Shown: positions 23,862 through 33,455 of the stretch, one piece after another
How the letters are laid out: the number at the start of each line of letters is the position of its first letter
Numbering within the stretch: position 1 is the first letter of the stretch
From: Corallococcus sp. EGB
GTDB lineage: Bacteria > Myxococcota > Myxococcia > Myxococcales > Myxococcaceae
DNA length: 64,000 nucleotides
Direction of reading: 5' to 3'
NCBI RefSeq assembly: GCF_019968905.1
Contig: NZ_CP079946.1
Span: 1,116,001 to 1,180,000 of the forward strand
Translations under genes and position numbers: made by a program
Notes under the pieces: model-generated
Databases searched by the model: none
Seen by the model: the letters and a program-made list of their open reading frames with translations, nothing else
What the model was told of the DNA's origin: nothing

Positions 23862-26054
23862 GTGGAAGGAACGGTGTTGGACCCGGCCGGTGGGGCTCCC
23901 GGTGCGACGTCCGCGAGCATGATGCACCGACTGCGGGGCGTCTGGCGCCGGCGGTGGGTGATGCTCGGGGTGGCGTTGGGGGTCACCGCGCTCACGGCGG
24001 CGTGGACGCTGCGGCAGCCGCGCATCTACTCGGCCAGCACCTCGCTCATCATCGACGTCACCGCGCCCCGCATCCTGGACGGCGAGGTGAAGGAGGTGAT
24101 GGGGGAGGAGCGCAGCAACTACTGGTTCAACAAGGAGTACTACGCCACGCAGAGCGAGATCATCACCTCGCGCGCGGTGGCCAGCCGCGTGGTGGACCGG
24201 CTGGGGCTCGCGAAGGACGCGGCCTTCCTGGGGCTGCCCGCGAACCAGGACCCGGCGGAGCGCGCGAAGGCGCTGGAGGAGGCGGACGCGGTGGGGCTTC
24301 TGCGCTCGCGCATCCTGGTGGTGCCCGGCAAGGACTCGCGGGTGATGAACATCGGGGTGGAGGACACGGACCCGGCGCGCGCGGCGCTGCTCTCCAACGA
24401 GGTGGCCGCCGCGTACATGGCGGAGAACCTGGCGCTCAAGCTGCGCACCACGGAGGAGGCGCGCACGTGGCTGGAGGGGCGCCTGGACGAGCTGGGCCGC
24501 CAGTCCAAGGCGGGAGAGATGGCCGTCTACGACTTGAAGAAGGACGCGGACATGCTGTCCACGTCGCTGGAGTCGCGGCTGTCCATCGTCAGCGAGCGGA
24601 TCAACTCGTACAACCTGAAGCTCACCGAGGTGCGCACGCGCATCGCGGCGCAGCAGGCGCGCGTGGACGCCATCCACCGGCTGCGCAAGGACGCCGGCAA
24701 CGACGAGACGTGGGCGGAGGCCGTGCCCGGAGCGAAGGACGGCCCCATCCAGGACCTGAAGTCGCGCTACGGCGAGCAGAAGGCCGCGTGCGCGGAGCTG
24801 AGCGAGCGCTACCTGCCGGAGCACCCGAAGCTCCTGGAATGCAACCGCAAGCTGGAGGTCGTGCGCGCGGACCTGCTCAAGAGCCTGACCAACGTGGTGC
24901 GCTCGGCGGAGACGCAGCTGGCGGAGGCGCAGGGCGAGGAGAAGAACCTCAACAAGCTCCTGGACGAGGCCAAGGCGGAGGCCTTCCAGGTGAACAAGAA
25001 GGCCATCGAGTACGGCCGGCTCCAGCGCGAGTCGGACAACACGCAGCGCCTGTACGAGCTGGTGCTCAAGCGGCTGAAGGACATCGAGCTGTCGGGGCTC
25101 TTGCGCACGAGCAACGTGCGCGTGCTGGACGCCGCGCAGCCGGTGATGGTGCCGGTGCGGCCGCACACGCGCCGCAACCTGATGGTGGGCTGGGTGATGG
25201 GCCTGCTCCTGGGGCTGGGCGTGGCGCTGTTCCTGGAGATGCTGGAGAACAGCGTCACGTCGCAGGCGGACGTGGAGGACGTGCTGGGCCTGGCGTTCCT
25301 GGGCGTGGTGCCGCGCATGGAGGCGACGAAGTCTCCGGGCGACCGGGACCTGTACGTGCACCGCGCGCCGCGCTCGGCGGTGGCGGAGTGCTGCCGCGCG
25401 GTGCGCACGAACCTGCTGTTCATGTCGCCGGACCACCCGTGCAAGACGCTGGTGGTGACGTCCAGCGGCCCCCAGGAGGGCAAGTCCACCACGTGCATCA
25501 ACCTGGGCGTGGCCATGGCCCAGAGCGGCAACCGCGTGCTGCTCCTGGACACGGACATGCGCAGGCCCCGGCTGCACCGCGCGTTCGGCGTGCCCAATGA
25601 CCTGGGCATCAGCTCGCTGGTGGTGGGCGAGGGCTCGCTGGACAAGGCGGTGAAGAGCACGGAGGTGCCCAACCTCTTCGTGCTGCCGTGCGGCCCGCTG
25701 CCGCCGAATCCCGCGGAGCTCCTGCACACGCGCGCCTTCAGGGAGTTGCTGCGCGCGGCGGGGGAGAAGTTCGACCGGATCATCCTGGACAGCCCGCCGC
25801 TCAATGCCGTCGTGGACGCGGCGGTGCTGGCCACGCAGGCGGACGGCGTGGTGATGGTGCTCAAGGCGGGGCGCACGGACCGGGGCGCGGCGAAGCGCGC
25901 GCTGCGCTCGCTGGCGGACGTGCAGGCGCGGATGTTCGGCGCCATCCTCAACGACGTGGACCTGCGGCAGCCGCGCTACGGCGACACGTACCTGGGCTAC
26001 CAGGGCTATGGCCCCACGCAGGACGAGCCCAAGGGCGGGGTGGCGCCGTCGTGA
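23862..26054 (+). CDS. wzc: Polysaccharide co-polymerase / BY-kinase (Wzc type)
   Basis: 730 residues from GTG 23862 (GGAGAG upstream); ATG 23919 is an alternative. Membrane helices lie near 33-52 and 430-455, flanking a Wzz-like periplasmic region with long coiled coils (about 190-400). The cytoplasmic C-terminus is a bacterial tyrosine kinase: Walker A GPQEGKST (near 536), Walker A' LLLDTDM (near 561), Walker B IILDSPP (near 641) and a Tyr-rich tail YGDTYLGYQGYG with four Tyr. It would control chain length and export in a Wzx/Wzy pathway by autophosphorylation cycles. The next glycosyltransferase gene overlaps its stop by four bases. Confidence 0.93.
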   Translation: MEGTVLDPAGGAPGATSASMMHRLRGVWRRRWVMLGVALGVTALTAAWTLRQPRIYSASTSLIIDVTAPRILDGEVKEVMGEERSNYWFNKEYYATQSEIITSRAVASRVVDRLGLAKDAAFLGLPANQDPAERAKALEEADAVGLLRSRILVVPGKDSRVMNIGVEDTDPARAALLSNEVAAAYMAENLALKLRTTEEARTWLEGRLDELGRQSKAGEMAVYDLKKDADMLSTSLESRLSIVSERINSYNLKLTEVRTRIAAQQARVDAIHRLRKDAGNDETWAEAVPGAKDGPIQDLKSRYGEQKAACAELSERYLPEHPKLLECNRKLEVVRADLLKSLTNVVRSAETQLAEAQGEEKNLNKLLDEAKAEAFQVNKKAIEYGRLQRESDNTQRLYELVLKRLKDIELSGLLRTSNVRVLDAAQPVMVPVRPHTRRNLMVGWVMGLLLGLGVALFLEMLENSVTSQADVEDVLGLAFLGVVPRMEATKSPGDRDLYVHRAPRSAVAECCRAVRTNLLFMSPDHPCKTLVVTSSGPQEGKSTTCINLGVAMAQSGNRVLLLDTDMRRPRLHRAFGVPNDLGISSLVVGEGSLDKAVKSTEVPNLFVLPCGPLPPNPAELLHTRAFRELLRAAGEKFDRIILDSPPLNAVVDAAVLATQADGVVMVLKAGRTDRGAAKRALRSLADVQARMFGAILNDVDLRQPRYGDTYLGYQGYGPTQDEPKGGVAPS

Positions 26055-27292
26055 AGGGCGCGGGCCTGCGGGTGCTGCACCTGGGGAAGTTCTACCCTCC
26101 GGCCTCCGGCGGCATGGAGGCGCACGTGCGCACGCTGGCGCTGGCGCAGGCGGCGCTGGGCGCGCAGGTGGAGGTGCTGTGCGCGAACCACTCGGTGGAC
26201 GGCACCGGCACGAGCCACGAGTTCCACGGGCGCAGCCCCACGCGCGAGGACTGGGATGGCCCGGTGCGCGTGGTGCGCCTGGGGCGGCTCGCGTCCGTGG
26301 CGCGCATGGACGTGATGCCGTCGCTGCCGTTCGTGCTCCAGCGGGCGCTGGCGCGGGGCGTGGACGTGGTGCACCTGCACGTGCCCAACCCGAGCATGGT
26401 GCTCGCGCTGGACGCGGTGCCTCGCCTGCCCGCGGTGGTGGTGACGCACCAGAGCGACGTCATCCGGCAGAAGGTCGCGGGCGCGCTGTTCCGCCCCTTC
26501 GAGTGGATGCTGTATTCGCGCGCGGCGCGGCTGTTGGCCACGAGCGAGGCGTACGTGCGCGGCTCGTCGCTGCTGTCCACCTTCAAGTCGAAGGTCCGCA
26601 TCCTGCCGCTGGGCATCGAGCTGGAGCCGTACCTGCATCCTTCCGTGGAAGCGCGCGAGGCCCAGGCGCGGTGGACGGCGGAGGCGGCGGGCGGGCCGCT
26701 GTGGCTGATGGTGGGCCGGCTCGTCTACTACAAGGGGCTGTTCACGGCGCTGGAGGCGCTGGTGCACGCGCCGGGGCGATTGGTGGTGGTGGGCGAGGGG
26801 CCGCTGGCCGCGGAGGGACGCGCGCGGGCCAAGGCGCTGGGCATCGAGGACCGGGTGACGTGGGCGGGGTATCTGTCGCCGGAGGCGCTCGCGGGCGCGT
26901 ACCGGGCCGCGACGGCGCTGTGGTTCCCGAGCAACGCGCGCAGCGAGTCGTATGGCCTGTCGCAGGTGGAGGCGCTGGCGAGCGGACTGCCCGTGCTCAA
27001 CACCGCCGTGCCGGACTCCGGCGTGGCGTGGGTGAGCGTGCACGAGCGCACCGGGCTCACCGTCCCCGTCGGGGATGCGCGCGCGCTGGCCGCGGCGGCG
27101 CGCCGGCTGGTGGAGGAACCGGGCCTGCGGGAGCGGCTGTCGCGAGGCGCGCAGGAGCGTGCGCGGGCGGAGTTCGCCCATGACGTGATGGCGGCGCGCA
27201 GCCTGGAGTTGTACGCGGAGGCGCTCGGGCGCCGGCCCGTGGCGGAGGACCGGGGCGAGGCTTCCGTCCGGCACGTCGCGGGTGGGCGCTGA
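26051..27292 (+). CDS. GT4-family glycosyltransferase
   Basis: 413 residues, GT-B fold. The start GTG 26051 overlaps the wzc stop (GTGA). The N-terminal acceptor-side domain begins LRVLHLGKFYPPASGGMEAHV, the typical GT4 opening. The nucleotide-sugar domain carries WLMVGRLVYYKG and the E-x7-E motif ESYGLSQVE near 315. It would transfer a sugar from a nucleotide donor to the lipid-linked oligosaccharide at the inner face of the membrane. Donor and linkage cannot be read from sequence. The extended tail after about residue 395 is poorly conserved-looking. Confidence 0.85.
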   Translation: MKGAGLRVLHLGKFYPPASGGMEAHVRTLALAQAALGAQVEVLCANHSVDGTGTSHEFHGRSPTREDWDGPVRVVRLGRLASVARMDVMPSLPFVLQRALARGVDVVHLHVPNPSMVLALDAVPRLPAVVVTHQSDVIRQKVAGALFRPFEWMLYSRAARLLATSEAYVRGSSLLSTFKSKVRILPLGIELEPYLHPSVEAREAQARWTAEAAGGPLWLMVGRLVYYKGLFTALEALVHAPGRLVVVGEGPLAAEGRARAKALGIEDRVTWAGYLSPEALAGAYRAATALWFPSNARSESYGLSQVEALASGLPVLNTAVPDSGVAWVSVHERTGLTVPVGDARALAAAARRLVEEPGLRERLSRGAQERARAEFAHDVMAARSLELYAEALGRRPVAEDRGEASVRHVAGGR

Positions 27293-27302
27293 AGGTCCGC
27301 GC

Positions 27303-28487
27303 ATGCACGGGTCACGCGAGTCCAGCGGCGAGCGCGGTGATGGCGCGGAGGCGGGCGCGCCGCTTCGCGTGCTGCACGTGTCCAGCGGCAACCTGTACGG
27401 TGGCGTCGAGACGCTGCTGCGCACGGTGGCGCTCACTGGCGCGGGCCGGACGGGCGGCGCGGTGCATGCGTTCGCGCTCTGCTTCGAGGGACGCATCGCG
27501 GAGGAGCTTCGCGCGGCGGGCGCGCCGCTGACGTTGCTGGGGCCGGCGAAGGTGAGCCGTCCCTGGCGGGTCTGGGAGGCGCGGCGCTCGTTGGCGGCGC
27601 TGCTCCAGCGGGAGGCGTTCGACGCGGTGGTGTGTCACGCGGCGTGGCCTCAGGCCCTCTTCGGGCCGGTGGTGCGCACGGCCGGTGTTCCGTTGATCTT
27701 CTTCCAGCACGATGCGCTCACCGGTTCGCACTGGGTGGAGCGGTGGGCCCGGGTCACCTCTCCGGCCCTGGTGCTGTGCAACAGCCGCTACACCGCGAGC
27801 ACGCTTTCGAGCGTGTATCCGCGTACGCCGTTCAGCGTGCTCCATCCTCCCGTCCGGGACGGAGGCGCTGACCTCACTGCCTCCGAGCGCGCATCGCTCC
27901 GAAGCGAGCTGGGCGCGGACGCGTCCGATGTCGTCATCGTTCATGCCAGCCGCATGCAGGAGTGGAAGGGCCAGCGGCTGCTCCTCGAAGCGCTGGGCCG
28001 GCTGCGCCAGGTGCCACGCTGGACGGCGTGGTTCGCTGGCGGCGCGCAGCGCTCGGAAGAGGCCGCCTACGAAGAGGGCTTGAAGGCCCAGGCTTCCGCG
28101 TTGGGCCTTGGGGACCGCGTGCGCTTCCTGGGACAGCGCTCGGATGTGGCTCGGCTGCTGCGCGCGGCGGAGGTGCACTGTCAGCCCAACACCGGGCCGG
28201 AGCCCTTCGGTCTGGCGTTCGTGGAGGCGCTCTACGCGGGTCTTCCCGTGGTCACCACCGCGCTGGGGGGCCCCCTGGAGATCGTCGACGCGTCTTGCGG
28301 CGTGCTCGTGCCACCGACGCCGGAGGCCCTGGCCCGGGCGCTGCGCTCACTTATCGACGATGAAGCGGTTCGACGGAGGCTGGGCAGCGGCGGACCCGCT
28401 CGCGCGCGGGTGCTGAGTGATCCAGCGGAGTTCCTGGAGGGAGTGGAGGACGCGGTGCGCTCCGTGCTCCGGGGAGCTGTTCCGTGA
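27303..28487 (+). CDS. GT4-family glycosyltransferase
   Basis: 394 residues. A polar N-terminal segment of about 20 residues precedes PLRVLHVSSGNLYGGVETLL, the normal GT4 start. VIVHASRMQEWKGQ and E-x7-E (EPFGLAFVE near 300) mark the donor domain. ATG 27303 is 10 bases after the previous stop; an in-frame GTG at 27282 would overlap it. The next gene begins with a GTGA overlap, so the three genes are coupled with the Wzy-like protein. Sugar specificity is unknown. Confidence 0.85.
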   Translation: MHGSRESSGERGDGAEAGAPLRVLHVSSGNLYGGVETLLRTVALTGAGRTGGAVHAFALCFEGRIAEELRAAGAPLTLLGPAKVSRPWRVWEARRSLAALLQREAFDAVVCHAAWPQALFGPVVRTAGVPLIFFQHDALTGSHWVERWARVTSPALVLCNSRYTASTLSSVYPRTPFSVLHPPVRDGGADLTASERASLRSELGADASDVVIVHASRMQEWKGQRLLLEALGRLRQVPRWTAWFAGGAQRSEEAAYEEGLKAQASALGLGDRVRFLGQRSDVARLLRAAEVHCQPNTGPEPFGLAFVEALYAGLPVVTTALGGPLEIVDASCGVLVPPTPEALARALRSLIDDEAVRRRLGSGGPARARVLSDPAEFLEGVEDAVRSVLRGAVP

Positions 28488-29944
28488 AGGAGGCCCGCTC
28501 CGCGTCCTCTCCGCGTCCCCAGCTCCAGGGCCCGGGGGTGCTGCACCGGCGCTATGTGCGCCGCGCGCCGCAACCCTCGACGACGCAGGCCGTGCCCGCT
28601 AACGCGCCCGCGTCACCAGGACTGCTGGGGTCGGGCCACGTGGTGGTGGCGTTCATCGCGCTGCTCTTCGTCTGCCAGCTCGCGCTGCTGATCGAAGCGC
28701 TGGCGCCGGTGCGCGTGGTGTTCCGCATCCTGTCATTCGGCACGAGCCTGGCCCTGCTGTTCCTGGTGAAGGGCCCGCGCCTCAAGCATCCGGCGATGCC
28801 CTTCCTGCTCGCGTCGGCGGGGCTCACCGCGCTGAACTTCTTCCACCCCGGCACCAACACCCCGCTCGCGGCGGCCGCGCAGCTGGGCGTCCAGGTGTCC
28901 GTGTTCGCGCCCCTCTTCTGGGCGAGCCGCCTGCGCATCGACGCGAAGATGTTCGGTCGCGTCGTCCTGCTGCTCTTCCTGTTCAACGTCGCGAGCGCCT
29001 CGCTGGGCATCCTGCAGGTGACCTTCCCCGGACGCTTCCAGCCCGCGCTGTCCGCCATGGTCGAAAGCCAGGGCGAGGGCTACGTGCGCAGCCTCCAGTT
29101 CGAGACCGCGAGCGGCGCGCGCGTGTTCCGCCCCATGGGCCTGACGGACGTCCCGGGTGGCGCCTCCACCGGCGCCTTCTATTCCGTGCTGCTCGGTGGG
29201 GCCCTGCTCCTCAGCCGCCAGGGCATGGCCCGGAAGGTGTTGGGTGCGGCGGGCATCGGCGCCGGGCTCATCTGCCTCTACCTGGGACAGGTGCGCGTCG
29301 CGGCGGTGACGTTGCTGGTGTGCATGGCGGCCATGGCGCTGGTGCTCACCGTGAGCGGCCGGTGGGTGCGGCTGGTGACGCTGGCCGCGGTCGTGGGGGG
29401 CTTCGCCGTCGTGGCGTTCGGCTGGGCCGTCGCGGTCGGCGGCGACGCGGTGCTCTCCCGGTGGAGCACGCTCACCGCGTCCGACCCCTCGCAGGTGTAT
29501 CAGTCCAACCGCGGCCGCTTCCTCGACGAGACCTTCGACGAGGTGCTCCCGGAGTTCCCCCTGGGCGCGGGCCTGGGCCGCTACGGCATGGCCAACGCGT
29601 ACTTCGGCGACAACACCGACCGCACGAGCCCTCCGCTCTGGGCTGAAATCCAGTGGACCGCCTGGGCCTATGACGGCGGATGGCTGGGGCTCGTCTGCTA
29701 TCCGCTCGCGCTGCTGGCGACGTTGTGGTGGGGCTTCCAGGTGGCGCGGCGCCGCGATGATTCCGCGGGCGAGTTCTGGCTCTGGGGCAGCCTCCTCTTC
29801 GCGTATGACCTGGGCGCGTTCGCGCAGACCTTCAGCTATCAGTTCTTCATGAGCCAGATGGGCATGGAGTTCTGGCTGCTCAACGCGGCCTTCTTCAGCG
29901 CGTACTGGAACCGGAATGCGGCCGTACACCCTCATCAGCGGTGA
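28484..29944 (+). CDS. O-antigen polymerase/ligase-like membrane protein (Wzy/WaaL)
   Basis: 486 residues from GTG 28484 (4-base overlap with the preceding glycosyltransferase). After a 45-residue cytoplasmic-type N-terminus there are about 10-11 hydrophobic helices, with a large loop around 330-390 (SRWSTLTASDPSQVYQ...RGRFLDETFDE..PLGAGLGRYG). PLG-G.G followed by a conserved His-poor region is characteristic of Wzy_C-like proteins. It could be the repeat-unit polymerase of this locus or a ligase; a second Wzy-like gene is at 47 kb. The following GT4 gene starts inside its last 29 bases. Confidence 0.75.
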   Translation: MKEARSASSPRPQLQGPGVLHRRYVRRAPQPSTTQAVPANAPASPGLLGSGHVVVAFIALLFVCQLALLIEALAPVRVVFRILSFGTSLALLFLVKGPRLKHPAMPFLLASAGLTALNFFHPGTNTPLAAAAQLGVQVSVFAPLFWASRLRIDAKMFGRVVLLLFLFNVASASLGILQVTFPGRFQPALSAMVESQGEGYVRSLQFETASGARVFRPMGLTDVPGGASTGAFYSVLLGGALLLSRQGMARKVLGAAGIGAGLICLYLGQVRVAAVTLLVCMAAMALVLTVSGRWVRLVTLAAVVGGFAVVAFGWAVAVGGDAVLSRWSTLTASDPSQVYQSNRGRFLDETFDEVLPEFPLGAGLGRYGMANAYFGDNTDRTSPPLWAEIQWTAWAYDGGWLGLVCYPLALLATLWWGFQVARRRDDSAGEFWLWGSLLFAYDLGAFAQTFSYQFFMSQMGMEFWLLNAAFFSAYWNRNAAVHPHQR

Positions 29945-31049
29945 CTTCGTCTCCACCGGAGGCATGGACCGCGCGAACCTCGCGCTGGCGGACTGGCTCG
30001 CGCGCCAGGGCGGGCCCGTGCGGCTGGTGGCGCACCGGGTGGAGGATTCGCTCCTGCGCTATCCCAACGTGCACTTCGTCCGCGTGCCCAAGCCCGCGAA
30101 CGCGTACCTGTTGGGCGAGCCCCTGCTCGATGCCGTGGGGCGCTTCTGGGCCGCGCGCACGTTGGCGCAAGGCGGACAGGTGGTGGCCAACGGCGGCAAC
30201 TGCGAGGTGGCCGCCGCCAACTGGGTCCACTACGTCCACGCCGCGCATGCGCCCGAGCCCGTGGGCAGCCCCTTGCGCAGGCTGAAGGGCCACGTGAGCC
30301 ACCGCATGCACCTGCGCGGCGAGCTGCGTGCGCTGCGCCGCGCGCGGATCATCCTGGCGAACTCGCAGCGCACGCGGCAGGACCTGCTGGCCGCCACGGG
30401 CGTGGAAGAGTCCCGCGTCCACGTCGTGTACCTGGGGGGAGACCCGGCGCGCTTTCCTGCCACGTCTCCCTCGCTCCGGCGCGAGGCACGGGCATCCCTG
30501 GGCTGGGCTCAAGAGCGGCGGGTGGCGCTGTTCGTGGGCGCGCTGGGCGACCGGCGCAAGGGCTTCGACACGCTCTTTCATGCGTGGGCGCAGCTGTGCG
30601 CGCGACGCGAGTGGGACGTGGACCTGTTCGTGGTGGGGGCGGGCGCGCAGCGAGAGAGCTGGGAGCGCGCGGCGCGTGAGCAGGGGCTGGGCGAGCGGAT
30701 CCGCTTCCTGGGCTTCCGCGACGACGTACCCCGCCTGCTGGCCGCCGCGGATCTGCTGGTGTCGCCCACGCGCTACGAGTCCTATGGCCTGGGCGTGCAC
30801 GAAGCGCTGTGCGTCGGCATCCCCGCGCTGGTGAGCCGCTCGGCGGGCGTGGCGGAGCGCTTCCCTTCCTCGCTCCACGAGCTGCTGCTGGACGACCCCG
30901 AGGACTCGGGCGAATTGGTGCGGCGCCTGAGGGAATGGCGGGCGCGGGGCGGAGACTGGATGCCCGCCGTGGCCGCGTTGTCCTCGGAGCTGCGCGCCTG
31001 GACGTGGGACGCGATGGCGGCGGCGGTGGTGGCTCGGCTGGAGGCCTGA
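29916..31049 (+). CDS. GT4-family glycosyltransferase
   Basis: 377 residues. It starts at ATG 29916, overlapping the Wzy-like gene by 29 bases. The opening YTLISGDFVSTGGMDRANLAL lacks the usual GGxE but keeps the GT4 pattern; the donor domain has VALFVGALGDRRKGFD and E-x7-E (ESYGLGVHE near 288). It ends the first plus-strand block; its stop is 7 bases from the stop of the convergent minus-strand glycosyltransferase. Specific sugar unknown. Confidence 0.83.
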   Translation: MRPYTLISGDFVSTGGMDRANLALADWLARQGGPVRLVAHRVEDSLLRYPNVHFVRVPKPANAYLLGEPLLDAVGRFWAARTLAQGGQVVANGGNCEVAAANWVHYVHAAHAPEPVGSPLRRLKGHVSHRMHLRGELRALRRARIILANSQRTRQDLLAATGVEESRVHVVYLGGDPARFPATSPSLRREARASLGWAQERRVALFVGALGDRRKGFDTLFHAWAQLCARREWDVDLFVVGAGAQRESWERAAREQGLGERIRFLGFRDDVPRLLAAADLLVSPTRYESYGLGVHEALCVGIPALVSRSAGVAERFPSSLHELLLDDPEDSGELVRRLREWRARGGDWMPAVAALSSELRAWTWDAMAAAVVARLEA

Positions 31050-31056
31050 GCCTCAC

Positions 31057-32208
31057 TCAGGTTCCGCGCTGGAGCACCTGGTCGAAGAAGTCGAGGTGTG
31101 CCTTCGCGACCACCGGCCAGGCGAAGCGGGACACGGCGCGCTCCCGGCCTCGCGCGGCCAGGTCCTGGCGTTGCGCGGGGCTCTCCAGCAGCTCCGCGAG
31201 CGCGGTGGTCCATGCGGGGGCGTAGGACTCCGGCAGGATGCGCCCGCCATCGCCCACGGTGTGTGGAATCTCTCCGGAGTCGCTGGCGAACACGGGCACG
31301 CCACACGCGAACGCCTCCGCGAGCATGCGGCCGAACTGCTCCTTCCACGCGGGCGTCGTCTGACTGGGCGCGCAGAGCACGTCCATCGCGTTGAGCGCGC
31401 GCGGCACCTCCGCGTGCTTCACGCCGGTGACGACACGCACGCGGTCTCCATGGCGCGCGGCCCATGCGCGCAGGTCGGACTCCAGCGGGCCGCCGCCGAC
31501 GAAGAGGGCTCTCCAGGGCGTCTGCAATGCGTTGAGCGCGTCCATCAGGAGGCGCAGGCCCTTCTCCGGGACGAAGCGGCCCAGGTAGCCCACCACGGGC
31601 GGCCCTTCGGACTGCCAGCCCAGGCCCTCGCGGAATGCCCGGCCTGCTTCGGGATCCGGACGGAAGTGCTCCACGTCCACGCCCACGGGGATGAAGCTCG
31701 AGGGCCGCTGCGCGTAGCCGGGACGGGTGAGGAGGTTGTCGTGCACCGTCTGGCCCCAGGCGATCCACCCCGTGGCGCGGTGTACGACGAAGCGTTCAGC
31801 CTGCGCGAAGGGCGGCGGGTAGCGCTTGGCCAGGTTCTGGAACGTGCAGAAGACGAGCGGCACATTGCGCGGCGTCAGGAGCGCCACCTCCAGACCGGAG
31901 AAGACGTACGGCTCCTCCCACAGGTGCACCAGGTCCACGCCTTTCGACAGCTGTGCTCGCAGCTCCGGTCCGTAGACGAAGCCGTGCAGCGAGCGGCTGA
32001 AGAACGCGCGCACGCCCTCCAGGTTCACGGCTTCGTTGGGGTCGCGCTGGAGCACCAGCGGGCTCAGGTCTCCGTGGAAGGACTTCGGCGCCACGGCCGT
32101 GACGTCCCAGCGGCCCGCGCCCACGCGGGACATCTCGTTGGCCAGCCTCCGGTTGAGGGTGACGACGTAGGAGTGCGAGACGGTGACGAGCTTCCGGGGA
32201 CGCATCAT
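31057..32208 (-). CDS. GT4-family glycosyltransferase
   Basis: 383 residues, starting with tandem ATG codons at 32208 and overlapping the stop of the next gene upstream by four bases. VDLVHLWEEPYVF and IPVGVDVEHFRPD mark the linker to the donor domain, GYLGRFVPEKGL follows, and EQFGRMLAE gives the E-x7-E motif near 294. It is the last gene of the minus-strand block that begins with the Wzx flippase. Likely cytoplasmic, acting on lipid-linked intermediates. Confidence 0.85.
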   Translation of the reverse strand: MMRPRKLVTVSHSYVVTLNRRLANEMSRVGAGRWDVTAVAPKSFHGDLSPLVLQRDPNEAVNLEGVRAFFSRSLHGFVYGPELRAQLSKGVDLVHLWEEPYVFSGLEVALLTPRNVPLVFCTFQNLAKRYPPPFAQAERFVVHRATGWIAWGQTVHDNLLTRPGYAQRPSSFIPVGVDVEHFRPDPEAGRAFREGLGWQSEGPPVVGYLGRFVPEKGLRLLMDALNALQTPWRALFVGGGPLESDLRAWAARHGDRVRVVTGVKHAEVPRALNAMDVLCAPSQTTPAWKEQFGRMLAEAFACGVPVFASDSGEIPHTVGDGGRILPESYAPAWTTALAELLESPAQRQDLAARGRERAVSRFAWPVVAKAHLDFFDQVLQRGT

Positions 32209-33440
32209 GAGTGCCCTCGGGCGGGGATAAGGCTCCGGTACACGGCGAGGATGTCCCGGGCATAGCGCTCGCGGGAGAAACGGCGCACGGCGGTGTCGCG
32301 GGCCGCGCGGGCGAGGGTGTCTCGCAAGGCGGTGTCCTCCAGTAGCCGGCGCAGGGCCGACGCGAGCGTGTTCGCGTTGCCGGGTTCGATGGCCAGGACG
32401 TCCTCGCCATCCCGCAGGGATTCGGCCGCGCCGCTCGACTTGGAGATGACCGCGGCCCGGCCGCAGGCGAGCGCCTCCGCGATGGTGAGTCCGAAGGGCT
32501 CGCGGCGTGTGCTCGCGTGCACGAAGACGTCCAGGGCGCGGTAGACGCGGGCGGGCTCGGGCTGGAACGGCACGAAGCCCACGCGGCCCGTGAGGCCGTG
32601 GCGCTCGACCTGTTCGCGCAGCTCCGCGTCGGTGAACTGCGAACCGGCCGTGCGGTAGAGCGGCGCGCCCACCAGGTAGAAGCGCACGGGCAGGGAGGGG
32701 GCTTCACGCGTCAGACGGGCCGCGGCCTCCAGGAAGACGTCGTGTCCCTTCCAGCGCGCATACGTGGCCACGAGCCCCACGCGCAGCGTGCCGGGAGGCG
32801 CGGGCGGGAGCGTGGCCAGTGCATCCAGGTGCGCGCCGTCACCGGGCGCGGGAGAGAACCGCTCCACGTCCACGCCGTTGGGCACGACATGCACGGGCAC
32901 GTTCCCAAGCACCGTGCGCGCGTCGTCACCCACGGCCTGGGAGTTCGCGATGGCGGCCGAGGCCAGCGGATGCAGGCCGGAGAGCGCGCGGCTCACGAGC
33001 GGACGCTCGCCGAGGAAGTCGTGCACGTGCCACACGCGCGGCACGGGCAGTCCCGTGGTGGCCGTGCTCAGCAGGTGCGTCTTGATGCCATTGGAGTGCA
33101 GCAGGTCCGGAGCCACGTCGCGTACCGCGCGCCTCAGGTCGAGACCGTAGCGGGTCAGCAGCAGGGGCGTGGGGGCCAGCTCACGAGCGAAGCGCCAGAG
33201 CCCCGCGCGGCCCTGTTCACGCAGGCCGCTGTCTCCGAGCGCGGAGAGGCGGTCGGGCAGGGCGAGCACCCGCGCTTCCACCCCGAGCCTCCGAGCCATC
33301 TCCACGAGCGGCCCATCCGTGCCCGCGATGAGGTGCAGCGACAGGCCGGGCTCCAGCGTGCGCAGGCACGCGAGGAGATCCACGAGTGCGCGCTCGGCAC
33401 CGCCCAGGATACCCACGGGGTTGAGAAACAGGATCCGCAC
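32205..33440 (-). CDS. GT4-family glycosyltransferase
   Basis: 411 residues from a GTG start (VRILFLNPVGILGGAERAL, the GT4 GGAE motif). HSNGIKTHLL, WHVHDF and VVPNGVDVERF are standard inter-domain strings; VATYARWKGHD and EPFGLTIAE (E-x7-E near 325) form the donor site. A short 15-base gap separates it from the upstream gene. No preceding ATG fits better. Donor sugar unknown. Confidence 0.85.
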   Translation of the reverse strand: MRILFLNPVGILGGAERALVDLLACLRTLEPGLSLHLIAGTDGPLVEMARRLGVEARVLALPDRLSALGDSGLREQGRAGLWRFARELAPTPLLLTRYGLDLRRAVRDVAPDLLHSNGIKTHLLSTATTGLPVPRVWHVHDFLGERPLVSRALSGLHPLASAAIANSQAVGDDARTVLGNVPVHVVPNGVDVERFSPAPGDGAHLDALATLPPAPPGTLRVGLVATYARWKGHDVFLEAAARLTREAPSLPVRFYLVGAPLYRTAGSQFTDAELREQVERHGLTGRVGFVPFQPEPARVYRALDVFVHASTRREPFGLTIAEALACGRAAVISKSSGAAESLRDGEDVLAIEPGNANTLASALRRLLEDTALRDTLARAARDTAVRRFSRERYARDILAVYRSLIPARGHS

Positions 33441-33455
33441 GCGGACAGGACCGAA